Source: Taxillus chinensis (lineage: Eukaryota > Streptophyta > Magnoliopsida > Santalales > Loranthaceae). From it: a stretch of DNA of 64,000 nt. Shown here one piece after another: positions 47,686 through 59,351 of this stretch. The notes below the pieces were generated by a model, which ran no database searches, was not told the DNA's origin, and saw only the letters and a list, made by a program, of their open reading frames with translations. The translations under genes and the position numbers were made by a program. The number at the start of each line of letters is the position of its first letter. Position 1 is the stretch's first letter. The stretch spans positions 53,555,365-53,619,364 of the forward strand of contig CM042090.1 in assembly GCA_023512835.1 (NCBI GenBank), given 5' to 3'.

Positions 47686-48127
47686 TGTTGGACCCCATTT
47701 TGTCCGGGTTGGATGTACATATTCATTTTTAGCTTTATATTATTCCATATCTGTCATTCACTTTGTATTAATAAATAAACAGGCGTGATCGTCAATTTAA
47801 AGGGCGCGACATTAAAAAAACAAAAAAAAAAAGAGTCCAAAACAAAACCAAAAAAAAACAAAAAAACAGAAAAAAAATAAAACAAAACAAAACAAAAAAA
47901 CAACAAGAAAAAAAACAAAACAAAAACAAAAACAAATAAAAAATAAAAAATCATTTTTTAGGACTGGATGTGCGTATACTCTTTTTATTTTTCAAACAGC
48001 ATTTTCTGCACCAACATAAAACAAAACCAACGGTCATGACACTATTCCAACGGTCATGGCATTGTTCCAACGGTCACGGCACTATTTCCAACGGCTATAT
48101 TCTCCACCAACGGTCACTTCTCCACCC

Positions 48128-48134
48128 TATAAAT
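48128..48134 (+). promoter_or_regulatory. TATA box before the small ORF, 3' LTR copy
   Basis: CCCTATAAATACACC as in the 5' LTR; a second TATA box (TATATAAA) is at 48927-48934. Confidence 0.55.
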
Positions 48135-48233
48135 ACACCCTCATTCCTCTTCTTCACTCACACAACTTCCACTCTACCACTCTTCAAACTCTTTTCTTCA
48201 ATTCTCCACTTTTTTGCCTCCTCTTTTGCGAAA

Positions 48234-48383
48234 ATGGCTGACTGGATGACGTGCGTGTTGACGGTGCTAGTGCTGGCGTGCACTATTGTGTTTACTATGA
48301 TGGGTGGCGCTTTCATACGCTCACTTGCTTTCATCATCCTCTTCTATGTGATGGCAATGGCCACAGAATATATTTTAGGTTGA
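48234..48383 (+). CDS. 49-residue two-helix membrane protein, DUF3339-like, in the 3' LTR of A
   Basis: Same length and frame as the copy at 22430. It starts MADWMTCV, closer to the DUF3339 consensus start than the 5' copy (MAYW). Nine substitutions separate the copies in 150 bases: four silent, five replacing residues (for example Pro/Thr, Pro/Arg, Leu/Ser). No stop or indel has arisen in either. Membrane location is inferred from two hydrophobic segments. Similar numbers of silent and replacement changes do not show selection after insertion. Confidence 0.5.
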   Translation: MADWMTCVLTVLVLACTIVFTMMGGAFIRSLAFIILFYVMAMATEYILG

Positions 48384-49853
48384 ATCATGTAATATCTCCA
48401 CTACGGAGTCCTAAATAAATTGCAGTTGCATGTTTATGTTATACGTGTGTGTATATATATACATATATATGTTAAATAAATAAATAAATAAAACCATCCC
48501 AATGACCAGGCGCGGCCAACATAGGTTTACAAAAAAAACATATACGTGAACAGTGCCCAGGGTACTATTCGCATCACTATTCACTAATAGTACTCGGGGT
48601 ACTGTGGCATGAACAATATCGTGGTTACTGTTTCATGAACAGTACTATGTTATTGTTTCATGAACAGTCCCGGAGTACTGTTCATGAAACAGTACCCGCC
48701 CGCCTTAGTTGACCTTATTATTATTATTATTATTATACAACACGTGTGCCGACAACCAAAGAAAACAAAAAAAAAGAGAAGAAAAACGAGAAGACAGAAA
48801 GAAAAGAGAGAAAAGAAAGAAAAGAAGAGGAAGAGGGGAAGAAGCAGGCGCAACACAAATGCAAAGAAGAAGAAAAACGAGAGTCCCACATCGAGGATGC
48901 TCCAAAATTTCTCCCCCATACACTCCTATATAAAGGGGTCCTCCCCCCCTCCTTATATAGACCAATACCATCAAATACACACAACTCTAAAAAAGAGAGT
49001 AGAGTGTAAAATTAACTGCGGTTCTAAAAAAGAACTGCGATTATAGCCAAATTAATCTTTTTCTTTGTTTTGCAGAAAAAGGAGGCATTCGGGAGAAGGG
49101 CGCCTTTGGTCCACGATATTACAGGTTTTTATTTCTTTCCTTCTTTAGTTTTAATTATTATTTTGTTTAGTAAATTAGTAGTTAGTTTGTGATTAAATTT
49201 AGCATAATTAGTTAATTAGTTTTTAATTAAATTTAGCATATTTAGTTATTTAGTTTTTTAAATTTAGCATAATTAGTATAGTTAAATTAGCATAAATTCG
49301 ACATGTAAATAGTAATTAAGCCCTGTAATTAATTAATTAACGCGTAATGAATTAAATAACATGACTTCTTAGATAAATTAGTAATTAACTTTTATAATTA
49401 ATTTCCATATTTACAATTTAGTAAATAATTAGACTAATTTAAATAATTAGTAATTAGATTATGATAATTAAATTTAACTTTTAACTTTTAATTTAATAAT
49501 TAGCACGTGAGTAGTAATTAAAGTTGTTAATTAATTGATTAGCATGTAACAAATTAAAATAACATTTTGATAATTAGATAATTAATATGTAATTAGTACT
49601 TAGATTCACATGTGATTTTTTTTAAATAAAACAAATAGAAACCTCCTCTTCCTAAGATAGTTACCGAAAGGGCGTTGTAGGGGTGTTAAAACCTTCTCTA
49701 CACGTAACCAACTCCTGAACCCACATCTGGTAATGTAGACCACATTTTAACTACTCAAGGTAGAGGGTATCCAACTGTACCCCAAAAACAGTTGGTAGCA
49801 ACTCTGTATATTTCATCATTCGGTTGCGGCCCAGACGAAAACCGATGATGACG

Positions 49854-50543
49854 ATAGGCTCACAATCAGCCACACATGCTCATAATCAGCCACATGCTCA
49901 CAATCATCCACAAGCTCACATTCAGCCACATAGGCTCGCAATCAGCCACACAGGCTCACAATCAGCCACACAGGCTCATATTCAGCCACACAGGCTCATA
50001 ATTTGCCACACAGGCTCACATTCAAACATATAGCATGCATCTTAGCCACACAGGCATATAATCAAACACATAACATGCATCTTAGCCACACAGGCATATA
50101 ATCAAACACATAGCATGCATCTAGATCAATAATCATTATATTAAGTATATCTTCCCCCCGGAAACCCCAAGGTTTCTCACGCGATCCTACAGCGGAACGA
50201 AGCCTAACGAACCACAGACATCCCAATGGCCTCTAAAGCCCACTGCCCCGCAACGAACCCCGAGAGTTCCCATACCCCGGACTCAACGTCAGAATCAAAC
50301 GAAACATGCCATTGAACGCCAACATTCATATAGGAGATCACACCTATATGGATTTAAATATATATATATATATATCCAAAAAGCCACAAAGCGCCTACCA
50401 CAAGGCCAAAACCCTAGGATAGATTCAAGGAAGAACAGAACTCCTACCTCAGGAAGATCCTCTTTGCTCTTGCTCCCACATTAGACGCCGTCCACCCACG
50501 CGACTCACCCCAGCAGCAGCGCTCAAGAACTCTCTCTCTTTCC

Positions 50544-50574
<31 letters not shown>

Positions 50575-51076
50575 TCTCTCTGCGACAGCTGCGGCGACTG
50601 ACAACAAAAACCCTAATCCTAAAACAAAGAGAGCTCCTCCTTATATGGACTTTACTTATCAAAATGACGTAGTTTTGATAATGTAGTTTTGATAAATGAA
50701 ATCCCACCATCAAAATGACGTAACTTTGATAAATGAAATCCCACCATCAAAATGACATAGTTTTGATAAATGAAACACACCATCAAAATGACATAGTTTT
50801 GATAAATGAAACACTCCCTCGAAGACTCGTAGAACACAGCCTCGAAGATGACCGCCTCGGAGCCTCGTAGTCACAGCCTCGAAGATCACTAGAAACACGG
50901 CCTCGAAGATCTGTCTCAAAGATCAAACCTTCGGCCCTCAAACCTTCAAACTTCGACCCTCGCACCCTAATCTTCGGTCTTCGACCTTTCGACCCAAATT
51001 TCGGCTTCACCGACCCAAGGGCAGGTATTGTTTATCTTCGTTCCAGCTTGTTCTTCCCAAAACACGGGTCATTACA
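49854..51076 (-). mobile_element. G1 5' LTR, second segment
   Basis: Resumes with the ATAGG duplication and the CCACACAGGCTC minisatellite (49858-50120), continues through a TA run, a CT-rich tract (50530-50580), five palindromic motifs (50655-50815) and CTCGAAG-type motifs (50815-51000), and ends CACGGGTCATTACA followed by GCTCC. Confidence 0.92.
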
Positions 51077-51912
51077 GCTCCTCAAGTGCAGCTCCTCCTT
51101 CGACCACTCCATCCACTGCTGACACCTTCCTCCCATCATACGTGGATCATGATCCTCTTGATGCGGATGGACGTGTTTTTGATGCAATGACCATTTATGC
51201 CACGTCCAATGCTGAGCGAAGATGTCTATCAGATCTTTACCCCTTCTCTCCTCAAGACATTCAGATTATTTGTTCTAAGATGGGTCTGCTTACCACAGAA
51301 GATATAGACGAATTCTCTCGGGCAGTTAAGACGGAGATGAGGCTATTTCCATCTCTGTACAAGGATGGACACTTGTCTGATGTCTTGCCATGTTGGAATG
51401 AGGGCTATCTTCCAGATATAGCCTACATTCAGACCTTCATCGGTGGAACTACTGAGGATAACATACCTTGGAAAACTCTCTCATCTATCCTCATTCTGTA
51501 CCGGGTCATGACGCCACACTACATGCTGGTTGTTTTTATGATTCTGTCCAAGCAGTTGATCTTAATTGATTCTCATCAAATTATGGAGAACAATGTTAGA
51601 AGGAATCAATGAGAGCCACTGCGTCTTCGACTAATGGAAGCCATAAGGTAATCTAGACTTTATGAAGCTAGGGGCCTAACTCCATTGGGTCCAACTGAAA
51701 AGCTAAAGGTAATGATCCGGGGCAAGAAGCTAGTGGCACAACAGCCCGACGGAGATAGGTGTGGAGCCTTTGTCTGTTTCTTCATCAAATCGATTATAAA
51801 GGTGGATAAAGACTGGAACAGTATCCAAGCCTATACGAAGGAACAGACATTGGAGCTTAGAGAGAAGGCAACAATAATGATCTTCAAGTATAGTAAGCCT
51901 TATGTACCTTAA
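51077..51912 (+). pseudogene. E2 extra ORF, C-terminal Ulp1/C48-like cysteine-protease domain
   Basis: This continues the E2 extra ORF after the GCTCC duplication. One frame runs from 51077 to TAA 51910-51912 and is broken only by TGA 51610-51612 and TAA 51649-51651. His (51517-51519) in TPHYML, Asp 17 residues on (51568-51570) in LIDS, Gln (51742-51744) and Cys six residues later (51760-51762) in DRCGAFVC give the full C48 tetrad with normal spacing. Ulp1-family enzymes remove SUMO or related modifiers from proteins (family knowledge). The ORF start seen just upstream (51028) belongs to the G1 LTR. It is about as diverged from E1 as different families would be. Not functional as read, because of the two stops. 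Confidence 0.78.
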
Positions 51913-52058
51913 TGTAAAACTCATGTATTAAGGCTGATTTGTACTTTGTTGCTGATGAAATGAAAATGGAAGTTATTTCTATTCTGTATATTGTCTTCAT
52001 GCTTCACTTACCAGATCAGATTACAAAAGGTTTTGGCATATCCATAATTGGGGGAGAT
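51913..52058 (+). other. E2 3' noncoding region and PPT
   Basis: Ends TTGGGGGAGAT directly before TGTTGGATC of the 3' LTR. Confidence 0.8.
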
Positions 52059-52333
52059 TGTTGGATCAAGCCCAGAATTTGAATGATGTAAATAAAACCC
52101 TATGTAATTTGATCTGAAACTTTGGTTGTCTTATCTTAAGTTATTTCAAAGATATGATCTTAATCCGGACCTACACTCATGAGAGCAAAGCAAAGGACAA
52201 GATACATAATCCTGATCCAGACGAGAGTGAGTGTTGTCAAACACTTGGTAAATAACCAAGTCTCTACTTCATATGGAATAAGGATCATTCGTGCGGACTA
52301 ATCACTTAAAGCTACGGACTAAGGAATCTGCAT

Positions 52334-55132
52334 TGTTGGACCCCATTTTGTCCGGGTTGGACATACTAACCCCATTTGATATATATACCTTTTTACCCAT
52401 GCCATATACCTTGTTGAACAGGTCCTTAGAGATTCCCTGTGATTTGCACAAGATGGATGCATTGACATGAACCGGGAAGCCCAAAATGGATAACCACTAC
52501 TACAAGTCCCTGAAGTACCCCAAGACCAATACCAGGGGATAGAGGAGGAAATTTGGAGAATGACGCACTTGACTGAGCTCAATTCCGATGAAAAACGAAG
52601 AAGTTATGGCCAAAACAATTTTCATTGAAAAAAGTCAAACTTACCAAAAGACGGTCAATGCCCCTGGTCAAACTACCCGAAAATGTGCATGTGAGGAATA
52701 GTCCAAAATGTCTATTTTTACGAATACGGGTCCTCCCAAACAATCCCCGAAAGGTCGTCCATTTTTGCATTTTGGGTAGGGGTAAAAAGGTAATTAAAAG
52801 TTCAAAAAAAAAATGTGACTCGTAGCCTCGAAGTGTCGACAGGTCAAAGCTTCAAAGACTCGAAGCCGCGAAGCCTCGAACACTCGAAGCCTCGAAGACT
52901 CGACGCCTCGAAGCCTCGAAGCCTCGAAGCCTCGAAGCCTCGAAGCCTCGAAGCCTCGAAGCCTCGAAGACTCGAAGCCTCGAAGACTCGAAGCCTCGAA
53001 GCCTCGGAGCCTCGACGCCTCGAAGCCTCGAAGACTCAAAGCCTTGAAGCCTCGAAGACTCGAAGCCTCGAAGCCTCGAAGCCTCGAAGCCTCGAAGCCT
53101 CGAAGACTCGAAGCCTTGAAGACTCAAAGCTTCGAAGCTTGTCATGCTGACACTCCGACCTGCCGACACTTTGACCCGTTGACCATTGACCCACGACCTA
53201 CGAGCTTCGACCCACGACCTACGAACCTACGACCCACGGATCTTCGACCCTTGACCTTCAACCCTTCGACTCTTGACCTTCGACCCATTGACCGTTGACC
53301 TTTGACCTGCCGACACTTTGGCCCTATTGACCTTTGACCTTCGCTGTTTGGCTGCATTTCCGCCAACTATTTCCTATGCAGTCACGAGATCTGTTTTTCA
53401 TGCGCTGGCCATCTGACAGAATCGTTTTTCAACGCCTGTCAGTCACATGTGCTAAAATAAAAATTCAAAAGGACAAATCACGAGCTGCAAGTCGCCAAAC
53501 CATCCGACAACGCACAGAGCATGCAATTAAAAACGCTGGCATTCATAATAGAGCATTAGATGCAGCAATTAATGACAGTCCAGCCAAAATTCTGCTAGCC
53601 CTTTAAATTCAGTCTCCTGTCCACGCGAAACACATAGAGACCCATCATCTCTGACGAAAAACCCTTTTGCCATTTTTTCAGACCCAGCTCCCTTATCCAA
53701 AAAAAAAAAAAAGGAAACTTCTGCAAAAAAAAAAACCAGAAAAAACACCCAGAGTTCAAAAATTTCCCTATCCCTAGATTCTCGCCCAAAAAAAACGCCC
53801 AGAGTTCAGATCCAAAAAGAAGAGAGCACCCAGGTTTTCGCCCAACTCTCTCCCTTTCCCAAAACCAAAATCGCCCCTCTCTCCCTCTTTCTTTTTCCAG
53901 CTCTCTTTTTCCCAGCAAAAGAAAAACACAAAAAAAAACTCTAGTCTGCCCTTTTTGTTCTTACGTTTCCATCACAAAAACAAAAAAAACAATCCTTTTT
54001 CAGTCCCCTATTTCTTACGCCCACTCTTCTTTATTCCAGTCACCAAAAATCTCAAACCCAAAAAATACGTCACTCCAGTCCTGCAAATACTAGGAAATCT
54101 TTTTCACAAATCTCATTGCTAGATTTGCTGGTTCAATTGGAGCAGGCGACTATAGGCGTGGACGGGATTCACGTAGCAGTCCGGTGTTCGAAGCTCTAAA
54201 GTCGGTTCTATAATCCTAGTCGATTTCTGTCATTTATTATTTCTTAGCTTATTTATCTTTATATTAGATGTAATTCTTAGTCTTTTCCTGTATATTTTCT
54301 TTCTTTTTTTAGTTGTTGTTCTGTGTTGTATTTCCCTTGTATTTTGTTTTTTCTGTATATATTGTATGCTGTAATATGTAAAGAATAGTAGTAAAATAAA
54401 AGAGAGAGCAAAAAAAGGAATGAAAAAAAAGGAAAAAGAGAGAGGGTGGCTTCGTTTTTTATGTCATTGTATGTCACAATCACACGATTCACGTTTTATT
54501 CGGATATGCATGTGTTTTGATATGGTCAATTCTTAAACAAAAAAAAAAACAACAAAAAAGGGGAACAAACAAAAAAAAAAACAAAAACAAAAAGTTTCCA
54601 CAAAATATCTTCTAAAATGTTTTCAATAAAAGGTTTTTAAAATGTTTTCAAAATGTCTCCTTAAAAAAGAAAAACAAAACAAAACAAAAAAACAAAAAAA
54701 AACCTTAAAAACCAAAACAAACCCCTAGGATCTCATTCCCACCTCAAACAAAAAAAAACCAAAACTTTTAGGATTCTCTTTAGAAATTTAGAGTAAATCC
54801 ATTTTAACCACGACTTGAATAAATAACTTAGCTGAATAAAAATTATAGACTTTTTAGGAAACTTAACCCCGTCATAGCAAAGGCAAATAAAATAGAAAAC
54901 CTCCTTCTCCGAAAATAGATACCGAAAGGGCGCTGTAGGGGTGCTAATCCTTCCCTACACGTAACCAACTCCCGAACCCTTCTCTGATAACGCAGACCAC
55001 ACCTTTAAACTACTCAAAGTAGAGGGTATCCAACTATACCCCAAAAATAGTTGGTGGCGACTCTAAATTTTTTCACCATTGGTTTAGTTTGAGCCTACCC
55101 CAAACGGGCCCGGACGAAATCCAGTGATGACA
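52334..55132 (+). mobile_element. Solo LTR of a Tat-like element in the E2 LTR (TSD TGCAT/TGCAC)
   Basis: 2799 bp, TGTTGGACCCCATTTTG at the start as in element A and CCAGTGATGACA at the end. Flanks TGCAT (52329-52333) and TGCAC (55133-55137) match at four of five bases. Its middle (52545-52700) is similar to 60980-61115 in the LTR of B. It carries the GCCTCGAA array, A-rich runs and the terminal region shared by Tat LTRs (TACCGAAAGGGCGCTGTAGG at 54918). No gene is supported inside, including frames near 53334, 53595 and 54277. Confidence 0.88.
52811..53145. repeat. 8-bp minisatellite GCCTCGAA / GACTCGAA
   Basis: About forty tandem 8-bp units, mostly GCCTCGAA with GACTCGAA variants. Because eight is not a multiple of three and the unit lacks stops, long open frames appear on both strands; they are artefacts. 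A degenerate GACCTTCGACCC-like tail continues to 53340. Confidence 0.95.
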
Positions 55133-55137
55133 TGCAC

Positions 55138-55650
55138 CTAACACTTTAAACAGACTAAGTCAAATAGATGCGGAGTAAGAATCCTAGTTTACAAAGTCGC
55201 ACGGAGTAAGAGATAGTCGTCATAGAGTTAAAAAGCTAAGTCTTCCACTCATGCGGAGTAAGGAAACTAGATATGGAATAAGGATCCGAGTCTTTCATAG
55301 ATGCGGAGTAAGAAAGTACTTGTGCGGAATAAGGACTCGAGTCTTTTGTTCGCACGGAGTAAGGAAACTAGATGCAGAGTAAGGAATCTGAACTACTCAA
55401 TTATGCGGAGTAAGGATGCGCTAATACAGAGTAAGTCATCCATTCCTTTAACTCATGTGGAGTAAGAAACTCTCTCAGAGTAAGGAAGCACCGATGCGGA
55501 GTAAGCACTCCGACCTTCTCACTCATATGAGTAAGGAAGCCCTAACACGGAATAAGGATTCCTGTATTGAATTGATACGGAGTAAGCAATCACTGACATA
55601 GAGTAAGGATCCGAGTTTCATTAACATGGAGTAAGGAACCTTACACCGAA
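55138..55650 (+). repeat. Degenerate CGGAGTAAGGA repeats in the E2 LTR
   Basis: About eighteen copies of TGCGGAGTAAGGA-like motifs at irregular 20-40 bp spacing; a few more lie at 52270-52330 on the other side of the solo LTR. The same motif fills 60770-61400 in the LTR of B. Confidence 0.85.
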
Positions 55651-56294
55651 TTAAGAAGACACTACTTCAACTTATCTCTTTGCATTCATAGTCACCAGCT
55701 CGCTGCTTCTCGATGTAAGACAAACTCGTTGAGAACCTAAAGCATCTTACACGTGGATCACCCGGATATGTGGACACGACTTTAACTAAACTTGGGAACT
55801 CACAAAGGCACTTATGCTTTGCAAACCCAAGATCTTGAGCTCCACATCTGCAGCATTCAAGGCAGAGAGAATTCCAAGGAACAGTCAATGCTACACATAG
55901 TCCGAAAGAACAAGTTCCAAGATTGTCTCTCAAGGATGTTTTATATATATTGTAAAACTTGTACATTTGAGTGGGGTGAATGTGTTAATAGTTCGTGAGT
56001 TTTGTAATAAGTGTGTATGTTCTAGAGCTCATTGAGATCATAGAGGCTAGTGTGTGAGTCATTTCATAAACAGAGTGTAAGAGTGTCTTGCAGTAGATCT
56101 AAAGGCTTTACAAGCTTTTAATCTGCTTCTATGTATTGTACTTATCATTTGATAATAAAAGAAAATACTTCCACTATCTGGTTATCTTCCACATTGATTC
56201 TATCTCTTAACCAGAAAAGTTCAGTGCCATAGAGTAAGAAAAGAGTTTTCAATAAGAGCCTATTCACCCCCCTCTAGGCTCACAGGGACCAACA

Positions 56295-59200
56295 GGCGCG
56301 TCACCTAATCCAAAAGGGATTAGGCCATAGAGAATAGGGTAGCAAATCTGTAAAACAAAAGAGACCTATATCTCTTGTTTCTGCTCCGCATCATAGTGTT
56401 AGCTCGATCTATAGAGAAGCAGGTCATTATCACTATAAGTGTTAGAGTTTGTATGATGATTAGTTATGTAATCAAGCTTGCATTAATAAAGATCAATTCA
56501 TCAAAAAGGGTTCTTCAAGCAAATCAAAGCTTAAATCTCAAAGGAGTCTCACTCCCAAGAAAACCCAAGTTAAAGAAGCATCCGAACCAAACAAAGCAAA
56601 AATAACATGGAAAGTTAAAGATTTTAACAAAGCTAAATCCGAAACTGCTGTCTCTGTTATTGCTTCTCTTAACTGCTCAAAGCAAGTTTGGGCACCAAAA
56701 ATGTAACCTGTTGTCTTGCAGGAGCATCTCTGGAATTCACTCCCAGACCACTCAAAGTCAAAGATAAATCAAAGCAAGTGGATACTTGATAGCGGATGCT
56801 CCGGACATATGACGGGTGACAAGTCTCTGCTCTTGGATATTATTGACAAACGAAGACCATCCATAACATATGGCAACAACTGTAAAGGTAAAACTGTGGG
56901 GTATGACACTTTGACAATAGCTATGTATTATTCACTAAATTTGCATTAGTCGAAGGTTTAAAGCATAATTTGCTAAGTGTCAGTAATTTATGTGACAAGA
57001 GATTTATTGTTTCATTCCTGTCCAACACTTGTACAGTCACGGAAACCACATCAGGAGATATTAAGTTACCTGAATCAAGAGATGGGGACATATACTCAGT
57101 GATCTTAATAAATAATTCTTCTAGTCCTGTATGCTTTCTCACTAAAGCATCAAATGAAAAAAGTTGGCTATGACACAAGCATTGCGTGCAATTAAATTTT
57201 AAGACTCTGTCTAAATTAGTATCACTTGATTTGGTCACTGGTTTGCCCAAACATAAATACTATAGATACTCTCTCTATAAAGAATGTTAACTTGGCAAGC
57301 AGATCAAACATAGTTTTAAGAGCAAATCTATTAATTCAATAACTACTCCCTTACACTTCTTCATATGGAACTTTGTGGTCCCATTTTTGTAGCTTCTCTT
57401 GCTGGTGCGAGATATATCCTTGTGGTTATCAATGACTTCACTAGGTATACATGGGTCTTGTTTCTGAAATCAAAGGATCAAACCTTTGAACATTGAGTAG
57501 ATCTCTTCAACTGGATAAGCAATTTATAAGGACTAAGCATTAAGTGCATCAGGAGTGATTATAGTACGGAATTTGATTTGATCATACTATTTTGAACAAG
57601 GTATTCAGCACGACTTCTCTGTGCCTAGAACTCCACAATAGAATAGGGTTGCTGAGCGTAAGAATCGTACATTAGTCGAGGCAGGTAAATCAATATTAGC
57701 AGGGACAAAGCTTCCTCTCAGTTTATGGGTGGAAGCTGTGTCCACTGCATGCTACATTCAGAACATACCTCTCATTGACAAGTTTACCATGAAAACACCC
57801 TATCAGCTATGGAGAGGCAGAAAACCATTTATCTCCCATGTCAAAGCTTTTGGGTGTGCTTGCTACGTGCTTAACAATGGTAAAGAACCTCGGAGCAAAT
57901 TTGAGCCAAAATCCGATGATGGGGTCTTTATTGGATACTCGTTAAATAGCAAGGCTTATCGCATTTTCAATAGAAAACTTTTGAAAGTTAAAGAATCTAT
58001 CCATGTTACATTTGATGAAGCTAACCTGGATTTGTCAATAAAAGGATCTTCAAGTTCTAATGTTCAGGATCAGACGAACACCATCGACTACTCACAGTTC
58101 ATGAATGTTCCTGCCACTCCTATTGATTAACCACCAAGCACCAGTGGAGCAAGAAGAAATGCTACTGATGATGCTTTTAATGATATGGACTCTAAGCTTC
58201 AATATCACTTCGGACCAATTAACACGGAAATTCAAAACACCAGAGAACCCTCTAGTCCTTCTAGACCAGCTAGTACAAAAAGTCACAGTGTCGAAGAACC
58301 TCAAGGTACTTCCGGACCTGTTAATACAAAAATATTTTGCTCCGAAGAAGCTCACCCAGCGGACACACCTGAACCATCCAATCTGGTAGAGGTTCAAATT
58401 GTTAAATGTTCATCGTCACAAGCGCAGAACTTCAGGTGGACTCGAAACCACCCATTTGATCAAGTGATTGATGATCAAACTGTTGGAGTAAGAACAAGCG
58501 TGGCCACCTCCAATATCTACTTGTACTCATGCTTTCTATCATGAGTAGAACCAAAGGTGATGGATAAAGCCCTTCAAGACTCAAACTGGATAGATGCCAT
58601 GCAAGAAGAACTAAATCAATTCAAGAGGAATAACATGTGAACACTAGTACCAAGGCCAAAGTCACAACAAGTCATAGGTGTAAAATGAGCATTCCGGAAC
58701 AAGCTTGATACGGATGGAATAATAATCCAGAACAAAGCCCGGTGAGACAAAGGTTATCGTCAAGAAGAAGGCATTGACTACGATGAAAAAAAAACTTGGG
58801 ACTCTAGTATCCCAAGGAATCTAATTTCTCTTTACCTGGATATTCTGATGCCGATTTTGCCAGGTGTCACATAAACAGGAAGAGCACCAGTGGTACTTGC
58901 TAGTTTCTTGGAAGCAGACCTATTTCATGGTTCAGTAAGAGCAGAATTTCGTATCAACCTCTACTGTGGAGGCGGAATACATAGCTGGAGGAAGTTGCTG
59001 TGCACAACTCCTATGGATGCAAAGTCAACTTACTGATTATGGATTCAACATGACGTCTGTTCCACTCTACTGTGACAATACCAGTGCCATTACGATCAGC
59101 ATAATCCAGTCATTCACTCGAAGACAAAGCACATCGAGGTCATGTATCACTTCATCCGTGATCATGTTCTCAAAAAGCACATATCTCTCGAACATGTTGC

Positions 59201-59351
59201 TACAGATGATCAACTTGCACACATACTCACAAAGCGTCTTCCTAATGCAAGATTTTCTAAACTATTACTCAAGTTAGGTATGCTTGATCTTTCTGCATTG
59301 CCTCTATATCTCATTTATCCAGCAGTTTTCTTTCCAGAATATGAATCATAA
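56295..59351 (+). pseudogene. E3 Ty1/copia pol remnant with an internal RT deletion
   Basis: Broken pieces follow copia order. A zinc-knuckle remnant (GHYHYKC) lies near 56430; the protease motif LDSGCSGHMTG is at about 56785. Pre-integrase remnants are at 56950-57230, a degraded integrase core at 57360-57700 and the integrase C-terminal region at 57729-58130. A linker follows (58131-58545). RT starts at 58560 ([12 protein letters not shown]) but jumps at an A-run (58785-58794) from the EGIDYDE block directly into the region just before RNase H (YSDADFA near 58845), so the catalytic RT core with YVDD is missing. RNase H continues ([16 protein letters not shown]) to 59351. Stops and frameshifts are many. 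Similar in style to E1. Confidence 0.88.

Larger units (their letters stand above)
21883..49853 (+). mobile_element. Element A: Tat/Ogre-like LTR retrotransposon with gag but no pol (TSD ATAGG)
   Basis: It is flanked by ATAGG at 21878-21882 and 49854-49858. LTRs of 2219 and 2168 bp start TGTTGGACCCC and end GATGACA (the last base of the 3' copy is G). Inside are a PBS-like GGTGACTCTGCTGGGG, a gag (34710-36248), a spacer, a 171-bp tandem array and a PPT. Removing the nested G2/G3 and C4 leaves about 9.7 kb with no protease, RT or integrase, so it needed help from another element or lost pol. Gag type and PBS point to the Tat branch of Ty3/gypsy. Confidence 0.92.
47686..49853 (+). mobile_element. 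Element A 3' LTR
   Basis: 2168 bp, same layout as 21883-24101 with a shorter TTA run and scattered substitutions; ends GATGACG. Confidence 0.93.
13930..51076 (-). mobile_element. G1: full Ty3/gypsy chromovirus-like element (TSD GCTCC)
   Basis: The element is flanked by GCTCC at 13925-13929 and 51077-51081. On the minus strand the order is 5' LTR (right, split by element A), PBS, gag, protease, RT, RNase H, integrase, chromodomain-like tail, PPT and 3' LTR (left). The PBS matches initiator tRNA-Met. Excluding nested element A and one copy of its 5-bp target duplication it is about 9.2 kb. The domain order with integrase after RNase H proves Ty3/gypsy; LTR length and tail suggest a Tekay-like chromovirus (inference). 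Confidence 0.93.
52059..56294 (+). mobile_element. E2 3' LTR, split by a Tat-like solo LTR
   Basis: Starts TGTTGGATCAAGCCC after the PPT and ends CCCCCCTCTAGGCTCACAGGGACCAACA. Without the insertion and one copy of the duplicated target it is about 1432 bp, almost the length of the E1 LTR (1426 bp). It carries many CGGAGTAAGGA motifs. The right target duplication should be GGCGC (56295-56299). Confidence 0.88.

Noticed and set aside
46611..47778. Repeated FFLNRLELAIFF protein frame
   Set aside because: The 171-bp repeat is divisible by three, so it keeps a frame open; it lies in the noncoding 3' part of element A.
52794..53169. Long open frames on both strands (SLEASKPR and RLRGFEAS repeats)
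   Set aside because: They are translations of the 8-bp GCCTCGAA minisatellite, which lacks stops in most frames.
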